Below, in pieces: positions 43,155 to 52,580 of a stretch of 64,000 nt of DNA. This DNA comes from Mycolicibacterium porcinum (GTDB lineage: Bacteria > Actinomycetota > Actinomycetes > Mycobacteriales > Mycobacteriaceae): assembly GCA_002086835.1 (NCBI GenBank), contig MVIG01000003.1, forward strand, positions 186,001 to 250,000, written 5' to 3'. The notes under the pieces were generated by a model. That model was not told the origin of the DNA and searched no databases. It saw only the letters and a program-made list of their open reading frames with translations. The position numbers and the translations under genes are program-made. Every line of letters starts with the position of its first letter. Within the stretch, counting starts at the first letter, position 1.

Positions 43155-45004
43155 GTGGTGAGCTCTAATCCGTCGAGGTCACCCTTGTCCCGCCAGTCGG
43201 CAATGAGCTCGTCGAAGGCGTAGAACCCGGGTGAGTAGAAATCACCGAGGAAGGCGCCGTTGCGCTCCGCGCCTCCGCGTCCCTCGTTGTTGTAGTAGCC
43301 AGGCGTGCATGACAGTTCGAAAGCCGAGTTGTCGATCGCCAGTTCACGGACCGTGGCGACCCAGGCGTCCTGACCCTCCTGGCTGGGTTCCACCGTGGTG
43401 GCGCCACGATTCTGGGCCTCGGCGATGATGTAGGCGATGTGCTTGGCCTGCTGTTCGAACATCGCCGTGGTGTTGGCCGAGACGCCGCCCTGGATGAAGC
43501 CCATGAAGAACTGGTTGGGAAATCCGCGGCTGGTCATCCCGTGCAGGGTCTTGTAGTCGTTCTGCCAGTAGTCGAACAGCGACAGTCCGTCGCGGCCCAC
43601 GATGTTGTCGATCGCGAACCGCCGGCTGATCTCGGTGGAGATCTCGAAGCCGCTCGCGAAGATCACGCAGTCGACCTCGTATTCGACACCGTCGGCGACG
43701 ATTCCTTTCTCCGTCAGCCGTTCCACGCCCTTGGATGCCGAGACGTCGACGAGTTTGACGTTGGGACGGTTGAACGTGGCCAGGTAGTGCTCGCTGGAAG
43801 TTGGCCGCTTGCACATGAATCGGTAGTACGGCTTCAGCGCCTCGGCGGTCTCGGGGTCTTCGACGATCTCGGCGACGTGGCGCCGCAACCGCTCCATGAT
43901 CTTGAAGTCTTCTTCTTCCCGGAACGCCATGATCTGCTCGACAGTCACCGATGCCGGGTCGTCGCTGGCCGCGATGCGGGCGGTCAGGTTGCGCCCGAGC
44001 TCGGTCCAGAAGTCGCACACCAGGTCTGGCTCACCGAACACCACACCGACGAACGGCGACCAGTTGTGGAAGTTGCGCTTGCGCTCCTCCTGCCAGCCCG
44101 GCTGCAGGGATGCGGCCCACGCCGGATCGGTCGGCGGGTTGGACCGCGCGTCGACCGAGGACGGCGTCCGCTGGAAGACGAACAGCTGCTGGGCGTCACG
44201 GCCGAGGTGCGGCACCAGCTGGATACCCGTCGCACCGGTACCGACGAGGGCGACCCGCTTGTCGGCCAGCTTGTGCAGTCCGCCGTCGGCATCACCGCCG
44301 GTGTAGTCGTAATCCCACCGTGCGGAATGGAATACGTGCCCCTTGTATTCTTTGATGCCGGGGATGCCCGGCAGTTTCGGCCGGTTGTAGGAGCCCTGCG
44401 CCATCACGACGAAGCGGGCCCGGATGTCGTCGCCGCGGTCGGTGCTGATCCGCCAGCGCTGCGTTGCGTCGTCCCAGCGCAGGTCACGCACCTGGGTGGA
44501 GAACAGCGCACCGTCGTACAGCCCGAAATGCTTGCCGATGTTGCGGCAGTGCTGGAAGATCTCGGCACCGTCGGCGAACTTCTTGCTCGGCATGAAGTCG
44601 AGTTCTTCGAGCAGCGGGATGTAGCAGTAGGCGTCGTTGTCGCACTGGATTCCCGGGAAGCGGTTCCAGTACCACACCCCGCCGAAGTCTCCGGCCATCT
44701 CGATGACCCGGATTCCTTCGACACCGGCTTTCTTCAGATACGCCCCGGCCAGTAGCCCGGCGAAGCCGCCACCCAGGATGACGACGTCGGAGTCCTCGGT
44801 GATCGGATCCCGTTCGGTCACCGTCGTGTAGGGGTCAACCTCGTAGAACTCGGCGAATTCACCTTCCAGTTCCAGGTATTGGTCGGCACCTTCGGGCCGC
44901 AGACGCTTGGCCCGCTCGGCGGCATACTTCTCCCGGATCGCGTCGATGTCGAAATCGGTGGGGGTATCGGTGGGCCCGCACGTGGTCGATTCGGGCGTCG
45001 TCAT
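43151..45004 (-). CDS. Flavin monooxygenase, Baeyer-Villiger type
   Basis: A 617-aa FAD/NADPH monooxygenase. The first Rossmann motif is VVILGGGFAGLLAGAYL, and the second (NADPH) is VALVGTGATGIQLVPHLG. Between them lies KGHVFHSARWDYDY, a variant of the Baeyer-Villiger fingerprint GxxxHxxxW-P/D. The GGVWYWNRFPGIQCD stretch is typical of cyclohexanone/steroid monooxygenases. It also has an N-terminal extension of about 60 residues, as in steroid monooxygenase-like proteins. It likely turns a cyclic ketone into a lactone. It overlaps the genes on both sides by 4 nt. Confidence 0.88.
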   Translation of the reverse strand: MTTPESTTCGPTDTPTDFDIDAIREKYAAERAKRLRPEGADQYLELEGEFAEFYEVDPYTTVTERDPITEDSDVVILGGGFAGLLAGAYLKKAGVEGIRVIEMAGDFGGVWYWNRFPGIQCDNDAYCYIPLLEELDFMPSKKFADGAEIFQHCRNIGKHFGLYDGALFSTQVRDLRWDDATQRWRISTDRGDDIRARFVVMAQGSYNRPKLPGIPGIKEYKGHVFHSARWDYDYTGGDADGGLHKLADKRVALVGTGATGIQLVPHLGRDAQQLFVFQRTPSSVDARSNPPTDPAWAASLQPGWQEERKRNFHNWSPFVGVVFGEPDLVCDFWTELGRNLTARIAASDDPASVTVEQIMAFREEEDFKIMERLRRHVAEIVEDPETAEALKPYYRFMCKRPTSSEHYLATFNRPNVKLVDVSASKGVERLTEKGIVADGVEYEVDCVIFASGFEISTEISRRFAIDNIVGRDGLSLFDYWQNDYKTLHGMTSRGFPNQFFMGFIQGGVSANTTAMFEQQAKHIAYIIAEAQNRGATTVEPSQEGQDAWVATVRELAIDNSAFELSCTPGYYNNEGRGGAERNGAFLGDFYSPGFYAFDELIADWRDKGDLDGLELTT

Positions 45005-46173
45005 GCGTTGACCTTCTCCGGCAGCGCGGCGGGGTGCAGCGGGGCCGGCATGTCGTGCACCGCGGGCAGCACCTCGGCCGCGAACAACTTGGTGGACTCC
45101 ATCGCCTTCTCGTACGGCATGGTGCCGAACTGGGGAACGATGGTGACCTCGCAGAATGAACAGGCCTCCTGCGCGGCCTTGAGCTTCTCGAACACCGTGT
45201 CCGGGGTGCCGATCAGCAGGTTGGACGCGTGGTATCCGGGCGGGCCGCCCTTCTTCTGGTTGCCGACCTCCGAGGCCAGCACCGCCGTCGCGCTCGCCTC
45301 ACGAGCGGCGTACGCCTCATAGCCCTTGACGCCCTTGAAGTTCGACGCGTCGGCAAAACCGTAGTGCACGTTGACGTCGCGGTTGGCGGTCCAGATCCAC
45401 TCTTCAGTCTCTGCCACCTCGTCCTCGGAGCCCACGCAGTACATGAACATCACGTTCTTGGGCTGACACGGGCCCAGACCTTCTTCCGCGCGGAAGGTGT
45501 TGACCTTGCGCACCTCTTCGCCGGCATCGGTGATCGGCTTGTTGCCGACGAACAGTGGGACCATGCCGCGCCGGGACAGGATCTCCAGCGACTCCGCGGT
45601 CGAGGACGAGCTGTAGATGCGGTCGAACAGGTCGGTGCTGATCGGCTCGGGTCGCAGCGACATCTCGGGGAAGCTGAAGATCTTGCCGTCGTAGGAGAAC
45701 CGCTCACCGGAGAAGGCCAGCTTGAGGATGTCCAGCGTCTCGTTGAAACGGTCGCGGCTCTCCTCGCGCGGAACGCCGACCGCCGCGAACTCGCCCTTGG
45801 ACACCCCGCGGCCCAGACCGATCGTGGTGTAACGCCCGTTGGAGACGATGTCGAGGTAGGCGATCTGGGTGGCCAGCCGGATCGGGTTCCACCACGGCAC
45901 CACCGCCACGAAGGTGCCAAGGCTGACCCGCTCGGTGCGTCCGGCGAAGTAGGTCAGCGCCTGAATCGGGTTGGGCGTCATGCCGTATGGCGTGCCGTGG
46001 TGCTCGGGGAACCAGATCCCGTCGAAGCCCAGCGGCTCAGCGAGGTCACCGAGGGCCAGCGCGGCCTGCACGCATTTGTAGTCCGGGGTGGCCGGCGGGG
46101 TGCTGAAGTCACCGGCGAGCACGCGCTCCCAGTCGTGGGAGTTCTGCGCTCCCGTACCCAGATTGACCTTCAT
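45001..46173 (-). CDS. LLM-class flavin-dependent monooxygenase (luciferase-like)
   Basis: A 390-aa bacterial luciferase-family TIM barrel. FDGIWFPEHHGTPYGMTPNP is the substrate/flavin edge typical of limonene monooxygenase-like members. VSLGTFVAVVPWWNPIRLA and GRYTTIGLGRGVSKGEFAAVG carry the FMN phosphate region. It uses FMNH2 supplied by a separate reductase. Possible roles are hydroxylation or a Baeyer-Villiger step on the same cyclic substrate. ATG 46173 is preceded by a 65-nt gap with a hairpin. Confidence 0.85.
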   Translation of the reverse strand: MKVNLGTGAQNSHDWERVLAGDFSTPPATPDYKCVQAALALGDLAEPLGFDGIWFPEHHGTPYGMTPNPIQALTYFAGRTERVSLGTFVAVVPWWNPIRLATQIAYLDIVSNGRYTTIGLGRGVSKGEFAAVGVPREESRDRFNETLDILKLAFSGERFSYDGKIFSFPEMSLRPEPISTDLFDRIYSSSSTAESLEILSRRGMVPLFVGNKPITDAGEEVRKVNTFRAEEGLGPCQPKNVMFMYCVGSEDEVAETEEWIWTANRDVNVHYGFADASNFKGVKGYEAYAAREASATAVLASEVGNQKKGGPPGYHASNLLIGTPDTVFEKLKAAQEACSFCEVTIVPQFGTMPYEKAMESTKLFAAEVLPAVHDMPAPLHPAALPEKVNA

Positions 46174-46191
46174 GTTGTCTCCTTACTCGGC

Positions 46192-46240
46192 GATTTGTGG
46201 AGTTTTATCCGCGTCTGCCGCGGCTGAGACTTCACAAATC
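46192..46240. promoter_or_regulatory. Intercistronic hairpin between Rieske and LLM genes
   Basis: GATTTGTGGAGT (46192-46203) and ACTTCACAAATC (46229-46240) form a 12-bp stem with one mismatch; inner GC-rich complementarity is also visible. It lies just after the Rieske stop. It could be an attenuator or a processing/stability element that lowers expression of the distal genes. Confidence 0.5.
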
Positions 46241-47654
46241 ACTGGATGTCTCGGGGTTCTCCGGTGCCCATGTACTTGGAAAGTTGGTAGTGCAAGTTGA
46301 CCGTGCTGCGTTCGCGATACGGATTCGGCAGAGTTCCGGGGAAGCCCGCTGATTTCATCCCCTGTTGCACCGCCGCCATGTTCGAGAAGTCCTGCGGCAG
46401 CACCGACAGCCAGTTCGGCGAGTCCTTCGGGGTGTAGGCCCACTCGGTCTGCGGCTCTTGACCTTTGGGGTAGAGTTCGAACACAGCCACCTCGAAGATG
46501 CACTTGTCGGGGCTGTAGCCCGGATCGGGGCGCGCGCTGTAGCACAATGCGCTGGTCAGGCCCTGTCCCACTTGGAAGTTCGGGAAGATCTGCCACGCCG
46601 TGCCGCTCTGTCCCAGGATGTCGGGCGGGATGGTCGGCCAGATCACACCACGGGCCTCGTCGTCGCGGCGGGCCGAGGCCAGCCAGTGCTGCAGCACCTC
46701 GTCGGCGGGAGTGCCCTCGGGCAGTTCGTCGACCAGACGCTTGGCGGCGTTCACCAGTGTCTGTGTAGTGGTCGCGTTGGTCTCTTCCATGGTGTAGACC
46801 TGCATCTCGGCGGTGGAGATGCGCGGATCACCGGTGCCCAGACGGATCTTGGACTTGGTCTCGTCCATACCTTTCGGCGCGTCGTAGCCGATGTTGCTGT
46901 GCTTGCCCTGCGCCTTCGCCCAGCCTTTGAACTCACCGAACTGGTTGAACTCCGGGTGCGTGGTGAACACGTGGTAGGTCTCGTTGAAGGCCTCCATCGC
47001 GACCTTCCAGTTGCAGTCGAAGTACAACCACTTGCGCCACTTGTAGCGCATGTTCTCCAACCCGAAAGGGTCGAGGATCTTGGCGGCCGGGTACAGGTAG
47101 TCGATCAACGGCTCGCAGTGCGGGTCCATGTTGATGAACAGCCACCCACCCCAGGTGTCGACCTGTACGGGCGCCAGGTGCGTGTTGCGCGGAGTGAGCT
47201 TGCCCTGCCAGTCGTCCTGTTCACGGATGTGGGTGCAGGTTCCATCGAGACCGTAGGTCCAGCCGTGGAATCCGCAGACGAAGGATTTCCTGGCCCGTCC
47301 GGTGGTGTTCTTGGCCCCGTCGGGAGTGTCGATGAGCTTGCGGCCGCGGTGCATGCAGACGTTGTGGTGGGCCGCGAACTCATGTGGGCCGGTTCGTACG
47401 ACGATGATCGAGTCGTCGAGGATGTCGTACGTCAGGTAGTTGCCGACCTCGGGGATCTCCTCGACCCGGCCGACCTGCTGCCATACCTTGCGCCACAGCC
47501 GATCCCGCTCGGCGCGTGCGTAATCGGCGGAGATGTATGCCTCGACCGGGATGGTCGTCGGCGTAGACAGGTCTTCGGCGATGACGCCGGTCGAGTCGTC
47601 CGGTTCGGCGTCGACCTCCATCGCGGCGTCGAGATCGGATTCGGTATGCGCCAT
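46239..47654 (-). CDS. Rieske non-heme iron oxygenase, alpha subunit
   Basis: A 471-aa ring-hydroxylating type oxygenase. The Rieske cluster ligands are in CMHRGRKL (Cys-x-His) and CGFHGWTYGLDG (Cys-x-x-His). The mononuclear iron ligands begin with AMEAFNETYHVFTTHPEF (His, His), with an Asp later. No beta subunit or ferredoxin is next to it, so it may be a three-component homotrimer type using a distant reductase. Probable first hydroxylation of the pathway. It overlaps the SDR stop by 1 nt (TAATG). Confidence 0.88.
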   Translation of the reverse strand: MAHTESDLDAAMEVDAEPDDSTGVIAEDLSTPTTIPVEAYISADYARAERDRLWRKVWQQVGRVEEIPEVGNYLTYDILDDSIIVVRTGPHEFAAHHNVCMHRGRKLIDTPDGAKNTTGRARKSFVCGFHGWTYGLDGTCTHIREQDDWQGKLTPRNTHLAPVQVDTWGGWLFINMDPHCEPLIDYLYPAAKILDPFGLENMRYKWRKWLYFDCNWKVAMEAFNETYHVFTTHPEFNQFGEFKGWAKAQGKHSNIGYDAPKGMDETKSKIRLGTGDPRISTAEMQVYTMEETNATTTQTLVNAAKRLVDELPEGTPADEVLQHWLASARRDDEARGVIWPTIPPDILGQSGTAWQIFPNFQVGQGLTSALCYSARPDPGYSPDKCIFEVAVFELYPKGQEPQTEWAYTPKDSPNWLSVLPQDFSNMAAVQQGMKSAGFPGTLPNPYRERSTVNLHYQLSKYMGTGEPRDIQ

Positions 47655-48505
47655 TAGATCCTCCTGATGGCTTCGCGGAAGGATTCGTCCTTGAGGAACA
47701 GCGAGGTGTTGTCGGCGCCGAGATGGGTCCAGCGCAGGTTCAGCCCGCCGTCGACCAGGATGGTCTGGCCGGTGATGTAACTCGACAGATCCGAGAGCAG
47801 GAACAGGATGGCCCCCGCCTGCTCCTCCGGGGTACCGCGCCGGCCCATCGCGATGGCCCGCTGGTCCCGCTCGGGGTCGGCGTCGACATAGGTTGCCGAG
47901 GCGGCGGTTTCGGTGACACCGGGGGCGACGGCGTTGACCCGGATGCCTTCGGCGGCAAGCTCCGCGGCCATGGTTCGGGTGGCCGCCACGATCGCGGCCT
48001 TCGCGGTGCCGTAGGCGACGTGATACGGCGCGGTGTTCATCCCGCTGATCGACGACACCGAAACGATCGAGCCCGGATTGCCCTGCGTCCGGATCTCGGC
48101 TGCCACTGCCTGGCTCATGAAGAACATGGTTTCCAGGTTGGCGGTGAACAGTTCGCGCCAGTCGTCCCGCGAGACGCGGGTGGCCGGCATCCAGGTGGAT
48201 GGGGCCGCGCCACCGGCGACGTTCACCAGTCCGTACAGCGTGCCCTCGGCGTCGCGTGCCGCGTCCAGCACCGTGGCGACGCCCTCATCGGTGGAGGCGT
48301 CCGCGGCCACCGTCACGACGTTCAGTCCCTTGTCCGCCAGTGGTGCGACGTGGGTGTCGAGGTTGTCCTGCGACCGGCTCACCGCCACGACCGTGGCCCC
48401 GGCCTCGGCCGCCATCCGCGTGACCGTGGTGCCGATACCGCCGCCACCGGCGCCCGACACCACCACGACCCTGCCGTCCAGGCTCAGCGAACCGTCCATC
48501 CACAT
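47654..48505 (-). CDS. SDR oxidoreductase, first gene of the catabolic operon
   Basis: A 283-aa SDR: VVVVSGAGGGGIGTTVTRMA nucleotide loop, VNVAGGAAPSTW in place of NNAG, SSISG and YGTAKAA for the active site, and the usual GQTILVDGGLN end. It likely oxidises the alcohol formed by the Rieske oxygenase. ATG 48505 or 48499 may start it. It is divergent from the lactonase gene, 13 nt from the ATTGTCCGGACAAT palindrome. Confidence 0.85.
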   Translation of the reverse strand: MWMDGSLSLDGRVVVVSGAGGGGIGTTVTRMAAEAGATVVAVSRSQDNLDTHVAPLADKGLNVVTVAADASTDEGVATVLDAARDAEGTLYGLVNVAGGAAPSTWMPATRVSRDDWRELFTANLETMFFMSQAVAAEIRTQGNPGSIVSVSSISGMNTAPYHVAYGTAKAAIVAATRTMAAELAAEGIRVNAVAPGVTETAASATYVDADPERDQRAIAMGRRGTPEEQAGAILFLLSDLSSYITGQTILVDGGLNLRWTHLGADNTSLFLKDESFREAIRRI

Positions 48506-48518
48506 CCCAATCGGTTTA

Positions 48519-48532
48519 ATTGTCCGGACAAT
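48519..48532. promoter_or_regulatory. Palindromic GntR operator candidate 1
   Basis: ATTGTCCGGACAAT is a perfect 14-bp palindrome lying 14 nt before the SDR start of the minus-strand operon. The GntR/UTRA regulator gene two genes away on the other strand is the likely binder. Confidence 0.62.
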
Positions 48533-48614
48533 AAATGACGATCTTCATATTGGAGAACACTATTCCGCAGCACTTATTCAACCGTCAAGGGTCGATCCGC
48601 AGTCGTTGACGGCT

Positions 48615-48628
48615 ATTGTCTGGACTAC
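48615..48628. promoter_or_regulatory. Degenerate GntR operator candidate 2
   Basis: ATTGTCTGGACTAC matches the perfect palindrome at 48519 in 11 of 14 positions and lies 24 nt upstream of the lactonase start. One regulator could therefore control both arms of the divergent locus. Confidence 0.5.
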
Positions 48629-48652
48629 AGCGAGTTGCTAACGTCCGAGGTC

Positions 48653-50263
48653 ATGAGCGCCCCATCGGCAAACCCCGGCACCGCCAACGCGAGGTACACC
48701 GCAAACCCCACCGTGGCCGAGAATTGGACGCTGCAGCAGGTCACCGCCCCCAGCAGGCTGTTCGGCGCGAACGGACTGCGCACCGGCCCGGACGGCCGGA
48801 TCTACGTCGCGCAGGTCACCGGCAGCCAGATCAGCGCACTCAGCCTGGAGACAGGACAGTTGGAAACCGTCAGCGCCAAGGGCGGCGACATCATCGCCCC
48901 CGACGACGTGGCGTTCGATCCGGACGGCAACCTGTACGCCACCGAGGTGATGGACGGCCGGGTCAGCGTTCGCGCGGCGGACGGCACCACCCGCGTCCTG
49001 CGCGACGACATCCCTTCGGCCAACGGCATCACGTTCCACCGGGGCCGGTTGTTCGTCGGCGAATGCCGCGAGGGTGGACGGCTCATGGAGTTCGACCTCG
49101 CCGGGGGCGCTCCGCGCATCCTGCTGGAGGACGTGCCCTCACCCAACGCGATGGAGGTCGGCCCCGACGGGCTGCTGTATTTCCCCGTGATGGGCGCCAA
49201 CGAGATCTGGCGCATTGATCCCAACGGTGGCGAACCCCAGGTGGTGGCAAGCGGGCTCGGGGTCCCGGACTCGGTCAAGTTCGACGCCGACGGTCACATC
49301 GTCTCCACCCAGGTCGCCAGCGGCCAGGTGTTGCGCATCGACCCCCGCAACGGGGAACAGACGCTGCTGGCCCAGCTCACCCCGGGCCTCGACAACTGCA
49401 CCTTCGTCGACGGCCGGCTCTTCGTCTCGAACTTCACCGGTGAGATCACCGAGATCCTGGCCGACGGCACGCAAGCCCTGCTGCCGGGCGGACTGAACTG
49501 GCCGCTGGATCTGGCGGTCGGCCCCGACGGAGAGCTCTACGTCGCCGACGGCACCTACTTCTACCGGGTCGGCGCCGACGGGGACCTGCAGACCGTCGCG
49601 ATGCTGTTCTCACCCGGCTACCCGGGGTTCCTGCGCGGGGTGATCGCCTCGGGTCCGGGCGAATTCATCGTCACCACCGCCGCGGATACCGTGGCCCGGT
49701 TCCGCCCGACCGGGGCCGAGGACGAGGTGAGCCAGGTGCTCGCCAGCGGCATCGACCAGCCCTATGGCGTGGCGCAGGCTCCGGACGGTTCCGTGCTGGT
49801 CGTCGAACAGGGTGCGGGACGGCTGCTTTCGGTCCGTGACGGTGCGGTCAGCGTGCTGGCCTCCGGGCTGGACACCCCTGTCGGTGTGACGATCGGCCCC
49901 GACGGCGCACCGCTGGTATCGGTGCCCGGTGCCGTTCTCCGGGTGAGCGGCGGGACTGCACAACCGCTCGTCGACGGATTGCACACGCCGCACGGCATTC
50001 TCGTGCGCGACGGTGTGCTCTACATCGTCGACTCCGGCGCCAAGGAGCTCATCGGCTACGACCTGAACGACGCGGGACGCACCACGATCGCCACCGGGCT
50101 CCCGGTCGGGCCGCCGCCCGGTGTAACCCCGAAGCCACTCAAGGGCATGCCGCCGTTCTCCGGCCCGCAGGGCCCGTTCGCCGGGATCGCCGCGGGGGCC
50201 GATGGGACGCTTTACATCTCGGGCGACGGCGACGGCAGCGTGCTGGCGCTGAGCAGAGGCTGA
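48653..50263 (+). CDS. SMP-30/gluconolactonase-like beta-propeller protein
   Basis: A 536-aa protein made of repeated propeller blades (GPDGRIYVAQ, DPDGNLYATEV, GPDGLLYFPVMG, GPDGELYVADG, APDGSVLVVEQ). At this length it could form two six-bladed propellers, whereas ordinary SMP-30 enzymes are about 290 aa. SMP-30 members hydrolyse lactones with a divalent metal, which would fit opening of the lactone made by the Baeyer-Villiger enzyme. ATG 48653 follows CCGAGG. It is the first gene of the plus-strand arm. Confidence 0.8.
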   Translation: MSAPSANPGTANARYTANPTVAENWTLQQVTAPSRLFGANGLRTGPDGRIYVAQVTGSQISALSLETGQLETVSAKGGDIIAPDDVAFDPDGNLYATEVMDGRVSVRAADGTTRVLRDDIPSANGITFHRGRLFVGECREGGRLMEFDLAGGAPRILLEDVPSPNAMEVGPDGLLYFPVMGANEIWRIDPNGGEPQVVASGLGVPDSVKFDADGHIVSTQVASGQVLRIDPRNGEQTLLAQLTPGLDNCTFVDGRLFVSNFTGEITEILADGTQALLPGGLNWPLDLAVGPDGELYVADGTYFYRVGADGDLQTVAMLFSPGYPGFLRGVIASGPGEFIVTTAADTVARFRPTGAEDEVSQVLASGIDQPYGVAQAPDGSVLVVEQGAGRLLSVRDGAVSVLASGLDTPVGVTIGPDGAPLVSVPGAVLRVSGGTAQPLVDGLHTPHGILVRDGVLYIVDSGAKELIGYDLNDAGRTTIATGLPVGPPPGVTPKPLKGMPPFSGPQGPFAGIAAGADGTLYISGDGDGSVLALSRG

Positions 50264-50268
50264 CACCG

Positions 50269-51006
50269 ATGACACTCACCCCGGCCGACCATCGCTACCT
50301 GCAGGTCGCGCGCACCCTGCGCAAGGAGATCGTCGACGGGGTGTACCCGGTGGGCTCCCAGTTGCCCACCGAACACGAACTGTGCGAGCGCTTCGAGGTG
50401 AGCCGCTACACCGTGCGCGAGGCGCTGCGCCGGCTGCGCGACGACAACCTCGTCACGTCGCGGCCCCGGGCCGGCACCACGGTGGCGCCCCGGGCCGCAA
50501 CGAATACCTATGCCCAGGACGTGGTCTCGATCAACGACCTGCTGGCGTTCGCCACCGGCGCCCAGTTCACCATTGAGTCCAACGCCATGGTCACGATCGA
50601 CGGGGAGTTGGCCGACCGCACCGGATTGCCGATCGGCGAGCAGTGGCTGGCGGTCCGCGGCTACCGGCAGTCCGACGACGATCCCGCGCCGGTCTGCCGC
50701 ACCGAGTACTACATCAACCGCAGCTTCGCCGCCGTCGGGCGGCTGTTGCAGCGCCATTCCGGCCCGATCTTCCCGCTCATCGAAGATCTCTTCGGGGTCA
50801 GCATCGTCGAAGTGCACCAGGAAATCTCAGCGATCGTCACCTCACCCGATCTCGCCGCGGGCCTCAAGGTCAGCGCCGGATCGGCAGCACTGCAGATGCA
50901 GCGCACCTACACCACCTCCGATGGTGAGATCGCCCAGGTCACCGTCAACACCCATCCGTCCGACCGGTTCCGTCACTCCATGACGATGCGCCGGGTCAAG
51001 GGCTGA
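50269..51006 (+). CDS. GntR family regulator, HutC/UTRA subfamily
   Basis: A 245-aa regulator. The N-terminal winged helix has LRKEIVDGVYPVGSQLPTEH and the recognition part FEVSRYTVREALRRLRDDNL. The C-terminal UTRA ligand domain runs from about 90, with LRTEYYINRSFA-like and SGPIFPLIEDLFGV segments. It probably binds the TTGTCCGGACAA-type sites at 48519 and 48615 and releases them when a pathway acid or CoA ester accumulates. It starts 5 nt after the lactonase stop. Confidence 0.88.
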   Translation: MTLTPADHRYLQVARTLRKEIVDGVYPVGSQLPTEHELCERFEVSRYTVREALRRLRDDNLVTSRPRAGTTVAPRAATNTYAQDVVSINDLLAFATGAQFTIESNAMVTIDGELADRTGLPIGEQWLAVRGYRQSDDDPAPVCRTEYYINRSFAAVGRLLQRHSGPIFPLIEDLFGVSIVEVHQEISAIVTSPDLAAGLKVSAGSAALQMQRTYTTSDGEIAQVTVNTHPSDRFRHSMTMRRVKG

Positions 51007-51011
51007 GGCAC

Positions 51012-52580
51012 GTGCGCAATCTGGTCCGACGGGACGAGACCCGTGCGGCCGACGCCTACGCCCGCCGACTGTGGGTGTCGACCACCCTGGCCGACGCCCT
51101 CGCCGACGCGGCGCGGCACACCCCCGACCGGGCACTGGTGGTCGACGGTGACACCACCCTCACGGCCCGCGAATTACACGACCGGGCAAGGGCTCTGGCT
51201 CTGCGGCTGACCGAGTGGATGCCGGTGGGCAGCGTGGTGTCCTTCATGCTGCCCAACTGGCACGAAGCCGCGATCATCTACCTCGGCGCCACGCTGGCCG
51301 GCATGACGGTCAACCCGATCCTGCCGTCACTACGCGACCGCGAACTGTGCTTCATCCTCGACGACGCGAACAGCCGGGCGATCTTCATCCCCGCCCAGTT
51401 CGGTGGCCACGACTACGCGGCGATGCTCACCCGAGTGACCGGCCGGCTCGCCACACCGCCGGAAGTGGTGGTGCTGCGCGGGGATGCGGGACCGCACCAC
51501 GCATTCGACACCCTCGCCGCCGCGCCGGATCACGAACTACCCGCGCTGGATCCGGACGATGTCCGGATGATCATGTACACCTCGGGCACCACCGGCCGCC
51601 CCAAAGGGGTATTACACAGCCACAACTCGATCAATGCGCTGATCCGCCAGCTGCAGGAGCACTGGATGATCGACCCCGGCGACACCTTCCTGGTGCCCTC
51701 GCCCATCGCTCACATCGGCGGCTCCATCTACGCCTTCGAATGCCCCTTGCTGCTGGGCAGTACCGCGGTGCTGATGCAGCGCTGGAACGCTGAGGACGGC
51801 GTAGCCCTCATGACCGAACACCGATGCACCCACATGGCCGGGGCCACACCCTTCCTGGAGCAGCTGCTGGGAGCCGCCGAACGATCCGGCACCCGCCTAC
51901 CCGATCTCAAGGTGTTCATCTGCGGTGGCGCATCGGTGCCGCCGTCTCTGATCCGGCGCGCGTCGGGCTACTTCGACCGGGCCGTGGTCAGCCGGGTCTA
52001 CGGCTCCACCGAGATTCCGGTCACCACCGTCGGCTCGCTGGCCCCCGGAGGCGTCGAGCATGCCGCCGAGACCGACGGACAGCCAGGGATCGCCGAGATC
52101 CGACTGGTCTCCGGGGAGATCCGGGCCCGGGGCCCCCAGATGCTGCTGGGCTACCTGCACCCCGAAGACGAGATCGAATCCTTCGATGAGAACGGCTTTT
52201 TCCGCACCGGCGACCTCGGCCGATGGGTCGATGGCGACTATCTGCAGGTGACCGGACGGGCCAAGGACCTCATCATCCGAAACGGCGAGAACATCTCCCC
52301 CAAGGAAATCGAGGACCTCCTGGTCGGTCAGCTCGGCATCACCGAGGTGGCCGTGGTCGGCCTGCCCGACGACCGCACCGGGGAACGCGCCTGCGCGGTG
52401 CTGGTCACCGCCGACGGCGAGCGGCCCGGCGTCGCCGACCTGGGCCGGCTGCTGGCCGAGCACGGGCTGGCCCGGTTCAAAACACCCGAGCAGGTGGAGA
52501 TCTGGGATGCCCTGCCGAAGAACGACGCCGGCAAAGTGTTGAAGCATCAGATCCGCGCGACGCTGAAGGGGCATCACTAA
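51012..52580 (+). CDS. Acyl-CoA synthetase (AMP-binding) 1
   Basis: A 522-aa ANL-superfamily ligase. The P-loop is MYTSGTTGRPKGVLHSH, the adenylate motif is YGSTEIPVTT, GDLGRWVDGDYLQVTGRAKD is the hinge region, and the catalytic Lys is in LPKNDAGKVLKHQIR. It activates a carboxylic acid to its CoA ester, probably the ring-opened acid. GTG 51012 lies 5 nt after the gntR stop. Confidence 0.88.
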   Translation: MRNLVRRDETRAADAYARRLWVSTTLADALADAARHTPDRALVVDGDTTLTARELHDRARALALRLTEWMPVGSVVSFMLPNWHEAAIIYLGATLAGMTVNPILPSLRDRELCFILDDANSRAIFIPAQFGGHDYAAMLTRVTGRLATPPEVVVLRGDAGPHHAFDTLAAAPDHELPALDPDDVRMIMYTSGTTGRPKGVLHSHNSINALIRQLQEHWMIDPGDTFLVPSPIAHIGGSIYAFECPLLLGSTAVLMQRWNAEDGVALMTEHRCTHMAGATPFLEQLLGAAERSGTRLPDLKVFICGGASVPPSLIRRASGYFDRAVVSRVYGSTEIPVTTVGSLAPGGVEHAAETDGQPGIAEIRLVSGEIRARGPQMLLGYLHPEDEIESFDENGFFRTGDLGRWVDGDYLQVTGRAKDLIIRNGENISPKEIEDLLVGQLGITEVAVVGLPDDRTGERACAVLVTADGERPGVADLGRLLAEHGLARFKTPEQVEIWDALPKNDAGKVLKHQIRATLKGHH

